Source of the DNA: Bacteroidota bacterium
Lineage (GTDB): Bacteria > Bacteroidota > Bacteroidia > Flavobacteriales_F > PHOS-HE28
Direction: 5' to 3'
Length of the DNA: 6,811 nucleotides
Assembly (NCBI GenBank): GCA_023430945.1
Contig: JAEYYE010000407.1
Span: 1 to 6,811 of the forward strand
How positions within the stretch are numbered: position 1 is the first letter of the stretch; every line of letters begins with the position of its first letter. Position numbers and translations under genes: made by a program. Positions 1 to 6,410 of the stretch are shown here, piece by piece. The notes under the pieces are model-generated. The model did not search any database. It was given only the letters and a program-made list of their open reading frames with translations, and was not told where the DNA came from.

Positions 1-724
1 GGCAGAGATCGTGCGCGATCGATTGCAGCCGCTATCCGTTCTGCGTGCGGGTGAAAGTCCGGCGGATCTGTTCGCGACTGAACGAATGATCGATACCCAT
101 GCGAACTGGAGCGTACGCGCCTGGAAAGCCTTAGTGGCTCGGATCGGAAAGAGCGAAGCGAAAGGCCTTGTAACGTGTCACCTGGCCGAAGACCGATCGG
201 TGGACATGTTGTTGATCACTCAGATGGTGCGGGTGTTACGGAATGAACCGATCGCTTCCGATCCGCGCGATGCGGTGGGTCTCGAGTTGCGCAAATGGAA
301 GAAGAAGCTCGATCACGAAGCACATCACATGATCGCGTTCGTGCGATTCCAGGAGAACACCGATGGACTTTGGACATCGGTGATCGCGCCTGCGTATGAT
401 GTACTTCCGTTGATCGCCCCGCATTTCCAAAAACGTTACGCGGACATGGCCTGGATGATCTTCGATGAACGGCGCAATTACGCGTTGAACTTCGATGGAA
501 AGGATCTGCATTGGTCCGAACCGATCGAAGAGCGGGACTCCATGCTTCCTGCGAACACCGCGGCTGAACCTGCGCCCGCCGAAGATGCCTATCGATCACT
601 TTGGAGAACGTACTTCCACCACGTCAACATTCCGGGCCGGCGCAACCTGAAATTGCAGATGCGGCATTTGGCGAAGCGGCACTGGAAGCATATGGTGGAG
701 ATGCGCGGGTTGGATATTGAATGA
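1..724 (+). CDS. DUF4130 / TIGR03915-type putative DNA repair protein, C-terminal part (5' end outside window)
   Basis: The reading frame is open to the left edge, so the start lies outside; the GTG at 11 is only an internal possibility. Numbering from that GTG gives 237 residues; the family is usually about 250-270, so perhaps 20-30 residues are missing. Family hallmarks as I know them: an SVDMLL segment (63-68), HEAHHMIAFVRFQ (102-114), a PxYDVLPLIxPHFxxRYADMxW stretch (127-148) and a basic C-terminal helix around RRNLKLQMRHLAKRHW (210-225). The protein ends soon after, so it is the free-standing form, not the form fused to a uracil-DNA-glycosylase domain. The biochemical role is not established; the family is called a probable DNA metabolism/repair protein because it usually sits beside a radical SAM protein (TIGR03916 type). 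No such partner lies downstream, so it would have to be left of the window. Probably cytoplasmic; no signal peptide or membrane segment is seen. Confidence 0.85.
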   Translation, partial: AEIVRDRLQPLSVLRAGESPADLFATERMIDTHANWSVRAWKALVARIGKSEAKGLVTCHLAEDRSVDMLLITQMVRVLRNEPIASDPRDAVGLELRKWKKKLDHEAHHMIAFVRFQENTDGLWTSVIAPAYDVLPLIAPHFQKRYADMAWMIFDERRNYALNFDGKDLHWSEPIEERDSMLPANTAAEPAPAEDAYRSLWRTYFHHVNIPGRRNLKLQMRHLAKRHWKHMVEMRGLDIE

Positions 725-730
725 ACGGAA

Positions 731-833
731 CTTCCTGCGCCAGGGCCGGATCCCGCGTAAGTGGCGCAGCCGGAAAGCCCGCACGGCGCGAAGCGACGGA
801 GGACTTGCAGGCGAAGACACGACCTGACAGGAA
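731..833. repeat. GC-rich hairpin-forming intergenic block, possible dispersed repeat
   Basis: This block begins 7 bp after the DUF4130 stop codon. It contains a perfect 8-bp inverted repeat, CTGCGCCA (735-742) with TGGCGCAG (762-769), separated by 19 nt. An outer pair, TTCCTG (732-737) and CAGGAA (828-833), could close the whole block. Inside are related segments, GGCGCGAAGCGAC (785-797) and GGCGAAGACACGAC (810-823). There is no T-run after the hairpin, so it is not a typical intrinsic terminator. The composition differs from the flanking genes, and the stretch 753-847 has no GATC although GATC is common elsewhere. I infer an intergenic repeat or structured RNA element; copy number in the genome cannot be judged from one copy. 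Confidence 0.35.
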
Positions 834-1000
834 TTCGCCCTCACATGGATCGGTGAATGGATCCATCACTGAAAAACAGGAAGTAGATCCTAGCCTGATC
901 AACGATGTATCTTATTCGCGGGCGATCGCCAACTTGATCGCCGATCGGAATGCAGGTACACACAAACACTTCACCGCTGTTCAATTTCCACGGGTACGGC
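834..1000 (+). other. Probable leader/intergenic region upstream of the DUF2851 gene
   Basis: Together with the preceding block this makes up the only long gap in the window. It holds a 10-bp palindrome ATGGATCCAT (857-866) flanked by GTG (853-855) and CAC (867-869), which would form a short hairpin with one bulged A. A possible weak -7-like box, TCAATTTC (981-988), lies 12 nt before the ATG at 1001. No Shine-Dalgarno sequence is seen. A frame with an ATG at 721 crosses the region but reads into the DUF2851 gene in another frame and resembles no family I know. An in-frame ATG at 950 could extend DUF2851 by 17 residues. Confidence 0.4.
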
Positions 1001-2344
1001 ATGTACCGATCGGCGCGGAACCCGAGCCTTTTGGAACCCGATCTTCCGTATGGTGAGGATCTGCTGCAGTTCATCTGGGAAAAGCGGCTTTTCGATCACC
1101 ATGCGTTGCGCACGATCGATGGCGCGCCGATCGAAGTGCTGGAGCCCGGGGAGATCCAGCACAACAGCGGGCCGGATCTTTCGGGGGCGCAGATCAGGAT
1201 CGGCGGGCAGTTGTGGGCCGGGCCGGTTGAGGTGCACCTGCGCAGCAGCGAATGGTTCGCACACGGCCACCAGACCGATCCGGCGTATGAGAACGTGATC
1301 CTGCACGTGGTGTACGAACATGATCAGGAAGTTCGCACTCCGCAGGGAAGAGCCATTCCCACGATCGAACTTTTCCCACGGATCTCCACCGATAGCATCG
1401 CACTGTACCGATCGATGATGACAAGCGGCCGTAACGTGCCGTGCGCATGGCAGATCGGGAAACTGGATCGGGGGCGGATCGATGAATGGCTTGACGAAGT
1501 TCTGATCGGCAGGCTCGATCGGAAGGCGTCGCAGGTGATCGGGCTCCATGAGCGGCTGGGCGGCGATCCACTGGCGACATTCTACCATTTGCTGCTGCAG
1601 GCGTTCGGAATGAAGACGAACACTGAACCGTTCGGAATGCTGGCCCATGCCCTTCCCCTGCGGATCCTGATGAAATACCGCGACGATCCATTGCGAACCG
1701 AAGCGCTGCTCTTTGGCCAGGCTGGCCTGTTGCGCACCGACCTGATCGATGAATATCCCCGGCGCTTGCAGGGCGAGTACGAACTGCTGGCACACTTGCA
1801 CGATCTGCGGCCGATCCCTTCCGTCGCCTGGAAATTCGGCCGGATCAGGCCGGTGAACTATCCTTCAGTCCGTCTTGCACAATTGGCCAAACTGTTCACC
1901 GATCGTGAAGCGCCATTGATCGACCTGCTCTCGGCCATGGATCCCGATACGGTGCATTCGATCCTTGACATTGAGGCTGGTGGTTACTGGCAGGACCATT
2001 ACCGGATCGATCGGCCCACCTCTTTGAAACGCAAGCATTTCGGCCGTTCAGCAGCGGACCACGTGATCATAAACGCTTTGGTGCCCTGGCTGTATGCCTT
2101 TGCCCAGATCCAGGGCAGGCCGGCCTTGCGCGATCGGGCGCTTGGCCTGCTCGCCGGTTTGCCGCCCGAAAAGAACCAGGTACTGGACGATTGGGCATCG
2201 CTGGGGCTAAAAGCATGCACGGCAGCGAAAGGCCAGGCGCTGCTGGAACTACGCAATTTGCACTGCCACCACCGCAAATGCTTAACTTGCGGTATCGGGA
2301 GTGAGCTTCTGCAGCGCACTTCACCAGCACGAAAACAGGTTTGA
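1001..2344 (+). CDS. DUF2851 family protein
   Basis: 447 residues from the ATG at 1001. An ATG at 950 would add 17 residues with no recognisable family character; I prefer 1001 because the conserved part begins about 20 residues later at EDLLQFIWEKRLF (19-31). The family is recognised by NSGPDL (55-60), WAGPVEVHLRSSEWFAHGH (72-90), the NVILHVVYEHD segment (98-108) and a C-terminal cysteine cluster HCHHRKCLTCGIG (421-433). Function is unknown. The P58-D59 and E77-V78-H79 spacing is loosely reminiscent of PD-(D/E)XK nucleases, and C422-x4-C427-x2-C430 looks able to bind a metal; both are inferences. No signal peptide or membrane segment is visible, so it is likely cytoplasmic. The PspC gene starts 3 bp after its stop, so the two are very likely co-transcribed. 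Confidence 0.9.
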   Translation: MYRSARNPSLLEPDLPYGEDLLQFIWEKRLFDHHALRTIDGAPIEVLEPGEIQHNSGPDLSGAQIRIGGQLWAGPVEVHLRSSEWFAHGHQTDPAYENVILHVVYEHDQEVRTPQGRAIPTIELFPRISTDSIALYRSMMTSGRNVPCAWQIGKLDRGRIDEWLDEVLIGRLDRKASQVIGLHERLGGDPLATFYHLLLQAFGMKTNTEPFGMLAHALPLRILMKYRDDPLRTEALLFGQAGLLRTDLIDEYPRRLQGEYELLAHLHDLRPIPSVAWKFGRIRPVNYPSVRLAQLAKLFTDREAPLIDLLSAMDPDTVHSILDIEAGGYWQDHYRIDRPTSLKRKHFGRSAADHVIINALVPWLYAFAQIQGRPALRDRALGLLAGLPPEKNQVLDDWASLGLKACTAAKGQALLELRNLHCHHRKCLTCGIGSELLQRTSPARKQV

Positions 2345-2347
2345 TCG

Positions 2348-2578
2348 ATGATATCGCGGGTAAAGACGTGGTTCGAGCTTCAAGCTTTTGGTGTTTGCGA
2401 ATGGTGGGCTGAAAAGCTGAACGTGAAGACCGAACAGGTACGGCTTTCATTCATCTACCTCAGCTTCATCACAGCAGGCGTGCACCTGGTGGCCTACCTG
2501 GTAATGGCGTTCGTGCTGCAGCACAAGGAGCGGATCAAACATCCGTTCAAGCGACGCAGCACTGTTTGGGAGCTTTGA
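2348..2578 (+). CDS. PspC domain-containing small membrane protein
   Basis: 76 residues. The PspC pattern spans about residues 8-58: FGVCEWWAEKLNVK (14-27), a VRLSFIYLSF stretch (31-40) that begins the single membrane segment (about 34-57), then a basic cytoplasmic tail ending in RRSTVWEL (69-76), a tail I associate with Bacteroidota members. In enterobacteria PspC senses envelope stress with PspB and relieves PspA inhibition of PspF. Here there is no pspA, pspB or pspF nearby, so that role should not be assumed; only inner-membrane location is well supported. It starts 3 bp after DUF2851 with no Shine-Dalgarno sequence, which suggests translational coupling. Its stop codon (2576-2578) overlaps the possible upstream element of the next promoter. 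Confidence 0.88.
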   Translation: MISRVKTWFELQAFGVCEWWAEKLNVKTEQVRLSFIYLSFITAGVHLVAYLVMAFVLQHKERIKHPFKRRSTVWEL

Positions 2579-2602
2579 TCCGCTACTCCGCCGCTATTTT
2601 CG
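2575..2602 (+). promoter_or_regulatory. Candidate Bacteroidota-type promoter for the SDR gene
   Basis: TATTTTCG at 2595-2602 matches the Bacteroidota -7 element TAnnTTTG at all defined positions except the seventh. A TTG (2575-2577, within TTTG) lies 17 nt upstream, slightly closer than the usual 19-21 nt for the -33 element. The ATG at 2609 is 6 nt beyond the box, so the transcript would be leaderless or nearly so. This rests on motif match only. Confidence 0.45.
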
Positions 2603-2608
2603 CGCTCC

Positions 2609-3511
2609 ATGAAGGTATTGATCACCGGAAGCAACGGGCTTCTCGGGCAGAAACTCGTGGATCGGTCGCGCAACGACCCCAGCCTGGAACTGATCGCCAC
2701 CAGCCGTGGTGAGGACCGGTCACCAGAACCGCTGTTGGATCGATACCATTCGTTGGACATCACCGATCGGGCGGCGGTGCAACGGGTCTTCGATCAAACC
2801 GGTCCCGATGTGGTGATCCATACTGCGGCCATGACGAACGTGGATGCATGCGAACTGGATCCCGCTGCGTGCGAATTGCAGAACGTTACCGCCACGCAAA
2901 ACCTCGTGGAAGCAGCGAAAAAGCACGGTAGCCATTTCATTTTCCTGAGCACCGATTTCATTTTCGATGGAAAGGATGGACCTTATCGTGAAGAGGATCG
3001 GCCCGCACCTTTGAGCATCTATGGCCATAGCAAATTGAAAGGGGAACAGATCGTTCAGGGGAACCTTGAAAAGTGGGCGATCGCCCGCACGATCATCGTT
3101 TACGGCCATGCGAAAGGACTCAGCCGCAGCAATGTGGTGTTGTGGGCGAAGAGCGCGCTGGAAAAGGGCCAACCGATCCGCGTGGTGGATGATCAATGGC
3201 GGATGCCGACCCTGGCCGAAGATCTTGCGGAAGGCTGTCTGCAGATAGCGCGCAAAGGTGCAACGGGCATCTACCACCTTTCCGGTCCTGATGGCATGAC
3301 GATCCTGGAACTGGTGCAACGCGCTGGCGCATTCTTCCAACTGGATACATCGATCATTTCACCGGTGAAAAGCAGCGACCTGGGTCAACCGGCACAGCGG
3401 CCGCCCAGAACTGGCTTCGTGCTTGACAAAGCGAGACTGGATCTGGGCTATGATCCACATGGCTTCGAGGCCGGCCTTGCGATCCTGCGCGATCAGCTTG
3501 CCGTTGGCTGA
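2609..3511 (+). CDS. SDR family NAD(P)-dependent oxidoreductase, RmlD (dTDP-4-dehydrorhamnose reductase)-like
   Basis: 300 residues, the usual size for RmlD-like extended short-chain dehydrogenases. The N-terminal Rossmann motif is TGSNGLLG (6-13), followed by SLDITD (48-53), the HTAAMTNVDACE segment (71-82), the active-site strand FLSTDFIFDG (112-121) and the catalytic YxxxK as Y138-GHS-K142. The C-terminal substrate domain has the RPPRTGFVLDKARL pattern (264-277) typical of the RmlD substrate-binding family. RmlD itself reduces dTDP-4-keto-rhamnose to dTDP-L-rhamnose, but no rmlA, rmlB or rmlC is adjacent, so the substrate cannot be assigned; another sugar-nucleotide reductase or a MAT2B-like protein is equally possible. 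Cytoplasmic. It appears to have its own promoter, and there is no Shine-Dalgarno sequence. Confidence 0.88.
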   Translation: MKVLITGSNGLLGQKLVDRSRNDPSLELIATSRGEDRSPEPLLDRYHSLDITDRAAVQRVFDQTGPDVVIHTAAMTNVDACELDPAACELQNVTATQNLVEAAKKHGSHFIFLSTDFIFDGKDGPYREEDRPAPLSIYGHSKLKGEQIVQGNLEKWAIARTIIVYGHAKGLSRSNVVLWAKSALEKGQPIRVVDDQWRMPTLAEDLAEGCLQIARKGATGIYHLSGPDGMTILELVQRAGAFFQLDTSIISPVKSSDLGQPAQRPPRTGFVLDKARLDLGYDPHGFEAGLAILRDQLAVG

Positions 3512-3564
3512 TCACTTGTTCATTCACTATTCCTACCGATCCCGCACCTGTGACCGGCTGCGCC

Positions 3565-3572
3565 TATATTGC
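3565..3572 (+). promoter_or_regulatory. Candidate -7-like element upstream of the sodium symporter gene
   Basis: TATATTGC lies in the 78-bp gap between the SDR stop and the symporter ATG at 3590. It matches TAnnTT but not the last two positions of TAnnTTTG. It shares the context GCGCCTATATT with the element near 5410. No good TTG is seen 19-21 nt upstream. If used, the leader would be about 10-12 nt. Confidence 0.35.
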
Positions 3573-3589
3573 CGCCCCAAACGGATCGA

Positions 3590-5266
3590 ATGACCGCAAC
3601 TAAAGAAGCCTGGGGAACGCGTGTAGGCCTGATCCTCGCCATGGCGGGCAACGCTGTAGGCCTTGGAAATTTCCTGCGTTTCCCGGTGCAGGCCGTGAAC
3701 AACGGCGGTGGCACCTTCATGATCCCCTATCTCGTATGCTTCCTGCTGATGGGGATCCCGTTATTATGGATCGAATGGAGCATGGGCCGATATGGCGGAA
3801 GGTTCGGCAACCACAGCACACCGTTCATCCTGGACAACCTTACCAAACGTGCCTTCTGGAAGTATTTCGGTGTGTTCGGCATATTCACCAACATCGCGGT
3901 GGCATCGTACTACTGCTACATCGAAAGCTGGACGATGAGCTACGTGTGGCATACGCTGCAGGGCACTTTCACCGGCCTGTCCCAGATCGAAGTGGCAAAG
4001 TTCTTTGAAACGTATGTGGATATCGGCGTAAGCACTACCGGCATTCCTTACGAAGCGGTGATCTTCTATGTGCTGTGCCTCGCTCTCAACACGTTCATCC
4101 TTTCGCGTGGCCTACACGGCGTAGAGCGTGCCGCCCAGATCGGCATGCCCTTGCTTATCCTTTTCGGCATTTTCCTGGCATACCGCGGGGTTACGCTGGG
4201 CACTTCCGGTGCATCACCTGAAGTTCCCGGTGCCAGCGCCTGGGACGGGCTCAATTTCCTTTGGACGATCCAGGAGGGAAGTTCCATCACCGATCTGCGC
4301 GTGTGGCTGGCGGCCGCAGGGCAGATCTTCTTCACCCTGAGCGTGGGAATGGGAACGATCCATTGTTATGCCGCTTACGTGAAGAGCAAGGATGACATCG
4401 CTTTGAATTCGCTCGCGAGCGGTTTCACCAACGAGTTCGTTGAAGTGGTGCTCGGCAGCATGATCGTGATCCCGATCGCGGCGGGTTACCTCGGCCTGGA
4501 TTGGGTAAAGGAGAACGCCGGCTTCGGAATGGCCTTCCAGACCATGCCGTTCCTGTTCGATAAATGGGGACCTGTGCTCGGTGTGCTCGCCGGGGTGATG
4601 TGGTTCGGGCTGCTCTTCTTCGCAGGGATCACCAGCAGCCTTGCGATGGGAACGCCGTGGATGGGTTTCATGCGCGATGAATTCGGCTGGGGAAGGAACA
4701 AGGGAGCGATCACCTTCGGGTTGATCGTACTTGCACTCGGCCTGCCCACCGTTTTCTTCTTTGAATACGGCGTATTTGATGAATACGATTACTGGGCCGG
4801 CACGGTGAGCCTTGTGGTGTTCGCCTTCGCGGAAGTGATCCTTTTCTCGTGGATCTTCGGTATCGAAAAGGGTTGGGCCGAACTGAAGGAAGGGGCCGAC
4901 ATCAAACTGCCTGGCATCTACAAATACATCATCAAATACATCACCCCGATCCTGCTTTTCATCGTGTTCACAGGATCGCTCTTCACGCCATTGGGCAACG
5001 ACTGGCAGTTCGCCGGCCGATCGCTCTTCTCGGGTGAAGGCTGGCCACTTGACAATGGCAGCATCGTGAAAATGGTGGCGAACACAGGCCTCAACGAGCA
5101 GATCGCAGCCGCCACCGACCCGATCGAGATCGAGGCGTTGCAGGATCGCAAATTCTACGTGAACCTCGCGCGGATCCTGTTGACCCTGGCTTTCGCCGGG
5201 TTGGCTTTGCTCGTATTCATCGCTTCACGCAACCGGGATCGAAGGGAAAAGCTCGCCAAAGCATGA
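3590..5266 (+). CDS. Neurotransmitter:sodium symporter (NSS/SNF family), LeuT-like amino acid transporter
   Basis: 558 residues from ATG 3590; a TTG at 3569 would add 7 residues but overlaps the -7-like box. The N-terminus (8-30) runs nearly residue for residue with LeuT: WGTRVGLILAMAGNAVGLGN (8-27) then FLR. Na+ site residues known from LeuT are kept: G20, A22, V23, N27, T249 (LeuT T254), N281 (N286), A345 (A351), T348 (T354), S349 (S355). Gate residues R30 and D400 (LeuT D404) and pocket residues V104, Y108 and F248 (F253) are also present. E285 matches LeuT E290, the mark of chloride-independent members. LeuT F259 and I359 are M254 and M353 here, so side-chain preference may differ. About 12 membrane segments are expected; the loop before the last one (about 465-525) is longer than in LeuT. 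It should import an amino acid with Na+. The stop overlaps the next start as ATGA. Confidence 0.95.
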   Translation: MTATKEAWGTRVGLILAMAGNAVGLGNFLRFPVQAVNNGGGTFMIPYLVCFLLMGIPLLWIEWSMGRYGGRFGNHSTPFILDNLTKRAFWKYFGVFGIFTNIAVASYYCYIESWTMSYVWHTLQGTFTGLSQIEVAKFFETYVDIGVSTTGIPYEAVIFYVLCLALNTFILSRGLHGVERAAQIGMPLLILFGIFLAYRGVTLGTSGASPEVPGASAWDGLNFLWTIQEGSSITDLRVWLAAAGQIFFTLSVGMGTIHCYAAYVKSKDDIALNSLASGFTNEFVEVVLGSMIVIPIAAGYLGLDWVKENAGFGMAFQTMPFLFDKWGPVLGVLAGVMWFGLLFFAGITSSLAMGTPWMGFMRDEFGWGRNKGAITFGLIVLALGLPTVFFFEYGVFDEYDYWAGTVSLVVFAFAEVILFSWIFGIEKGWAELKEGADIKLPGIYKYIIKYITPILLFIVFTGSLFTPLGNDWQFAGRSLFSGEGWPLDNGSIVKMVANTGLNEQIAAATDPIEIEALQDRKFYVNLARILLTLAFAGLALLVFIASRNRDRREKLAKA

Positions 5267-5403
5267 CAACGGAAGCACTAATACTCATGGTTGCCACGCA
5301 GAGCCTCGTGACCATCGCCACGTTGTACTTCTTCTACCGCGTGCTCACCAGCAAGAAGCGGCCCGAGCCGGACAGTTATTCGGACAACGACGAGGATCGG
5401 TGA
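5263..5403 (+). CDS. Small single-pass membrane subunit of the NSS transporter (MetS-like)
   Basis: 46 residues, beginning MTTEALILMV. The ATG overlaps the symporter stop codon (ATGA, 5263-5266), so translation is probably coupled. One hydrophobic segment spans about residues 5-28 (ALILMVATQSLVTIATLYFF), then basic residues R26, K31, K32 and R33 and an acidic hydrophilic tail ending SDNDEDR. This architecture and position match the short partner proteins encoded directly after bacterial NSS genes. In Corynebacterium glutamicum the pair MetP/MetS needs the roughly 60-residue MetS for methionine and alanine uptake. Here the assignment rests on position, size and topology, since such short sequences give little family signal. 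With the positive-inside rule, the N-terminus would be outside and the tail cytoplasmic. Confidence 0.8.
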   Translation: MTTEALILMVATQSLVTIATLYFFYRVLTSKKRPEPDSYSDNDEDR

Positions 5404-5409
5404 TCGCGC

Positions 5410-5417
5410 TATATTCA
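5410..5417 (+). promoter_or_regulatory. Candidate -7-like element before the helix-hairpin-helix gene
   Basis: TATATTCA sits in the 21-bp gap between the small subunit stop (5403) and the ATG at 5425. It matches TAnnTT of the Bacteroidota -7 element; the final two positions differ. The ATG is 7 nt beyond the box, so a transcript from here would be almost leaderless. No TTG is found at the expected upstream distance, and read-through from the symporter operon is an alternative. Confidence 0.35.
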
Positions 5418-5424
5418 GGGACTT

Positions 5425-6405
5425 ATGTCCCGCGATAAGCAGAGATCACAGTTCGCTGAAAAGCCGTTCAAGGAACAACTGAAGGACATGTTCTCGCTGC
5501 ATGCCAGCGAGCGCCGCGGAACGTTCCTCTTCATCATCCTTCTTGTGCTTCTCTGCGGCTGGGTGGTCTACGAGCAATGGTTGTACACGCCGCCGAAGTT
5601 CGATCCCGGCCCGATCCGCGCGGAAATGGAGCAATGGATCGCGGAACGGCGATCGATGGATCGGAAAGAGGAAGAGCCGGCCGCTGAACTTTTCGATTTC
5701 GATCCGAATACGATCGGCCGGGAGGAATGGCGGAAGCTGGGACTCAGCGACCGGCAGATCAACGGGATCTTCAATTACAAGGAGAAAGGCGGTCAGTTCC
5801 GGGTGAAGAAGGATCTGGCCAAAATGTATACGATCCCGCCCGAGACCTTCGCGCAACTTGAACCCTTCATCCTGCTTCCCGATTCCGTGGAAAGAAAAGG
5901 GTCCGATCGGGATCGTTGGAAAGATCGCAGCGATCATTTCGATCAAAAGGAATTCACAAAGAAAGAACGGGAGCCATGGCCCGATCGCACATCAGCACCG
6001 ATCGCGCCGCTCGACATCAATTCCGCCGACACGACTGAACTCGTCACACTTCCGGGGATCGGGCCTGCTTTCGCACGTGGGATCGTGAAATACCGGAACA
6101 TGCTCGGCGGTTACGTTTCGCTGGATCAATTGCACGAAGTGTACGTGCTTCGCGACAAACCCGATGCAGTGGAAAAACTCAAACAGATCCTGGTGATCAA
6201 GGGCGAAGCGAAGAAGATCCCGATCAATTCGGTGACAGTGGCCGAATTGGAAAAACATCCGTACTTCAACAGAAAGATCGCGAACGGCCTGATCAATTAT
6301 CGCAACAATCACGGCCCTTTCAGCAACATCGAAGACATCAAGGGAAGCGTATTGATCAACGACAGCCTCTTTGAAAAGATCGCGCCGTACCTGAAGGTGG
6401 AATAG
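5425..6405 (+). CDS. Membrane-anchored protein with three helix-hairpin-helix (ComEA-like) repeats
   Basis: 326 residues. A basic N-terminal cytoplasmic segment (1-32) is followed by one membrane segment (about 33-52), with the rest expected in the periplasm. Three related units follow: 89-151 (FDFDPNT...LGLSDRQINGIFNYKEKGG), 196-258 (LDINSADTTELVTLPGIGPA... with the classical GIG hairpin at 211-213) and 265-324 (IPINSVTVAELEKHP..., NYRNNHGPF). Each shares the start DxN/INS, a YR/YKxxxGG/HG turn and a downstream loop. A charged linker of about 45 residues (152-195) separates units 1 and 2. HhH domains of this type bind DNA without sequence preference, as in the competence protein ComEA; whether this protein handles incoming DNA is inference. 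Units 1 and 3 lack the GxG hairpin, so only unit 2 is a strong DNA-binding candidate. It converges with the UraD-like gene 5 bp downstream. Confidence 0.85.
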   Translation: MSRDKQRSQFAEKPFKEQLKDMFSLHASERRGTFLFIILLVLLCGWVVYEQWLYTPPKFDPGPIRAEMEQWIAERRSMDRKEEEPAAELFDFDPNTIGREEWRKLGLSDRQINGIFNYKEKGGQFRVKKDLAKMYTIPPETFAQLEPFILLPDSVERKGSDRDRWKDRSDHFDQKEFTKKEREPWPDRTSAPIAPLDINSADTTELVTLPGIGPAFARGIVKYRNMLGGYVSLDQLHEVYVLRDKPDAVEKLKQILVIKGEAKKIPINSVTVAELEKHPYFNRKIANGLINYRNNHGPFSNIEDIKGSVLINDSLFEKIAPYLKVE

Positions 6406-6410
6406 CGTGA

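Noticed and set aside
735..769. Intrinsic terminator for the DUF4130 gene
   Set aside because: The 8-bp stem is real, but the loop is 19 nt and no T-run follows.
950..1000. ATG at 950 as the DUF2851 start
   Set aside because: The extra 17 residues do not resemble the family, whose conserved region starts well after residue 1001; kept only as an alternative.
721..1056. 111-codon frame on the plus strand starting in an ATGA overlap with the DUF4130 stop
   Set aside because: It passes through the hairpin block, has low-complexity polar composition, resembles no family I know and overlaps the DUF2851 start by about 55 bp. The part from about 853 on looks slightly more protein-like, but not enough to call.
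971..1801. 276-codon minus-strand frame opposite DUF2851
   Set aside because: Antisense shadow of a clearly coding gene; rich in Arg, Gln, Pro and His with no recognisable domain.
2720..3340. 206-codon minus-strand frame opposite the SDR gene
   Set aside because: Antisense shadow; the plus strand carries complete Rossmann and YxxxK motifs.
3569..3589. Upstream TTG start for the sodium symporter
   Set aside because: It falls inside the TATATTGC box, and the ATG at 3590 gives an N-terminus that aligns with LeuT residue 1.
5446..5946. 166-codon minus-strand frame opposite the HhH gene
   Set aside because: Antisense shadow with no domain; the plus strand encodes a well-structured repeat protein.
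6406..6410. Bidirectional terminator between the convergent HhH and UraD-like genes
   Set aside because: Only 5 bp separate the genes, and I see no GC-rich hairpin with flanking T-runs at the junction.
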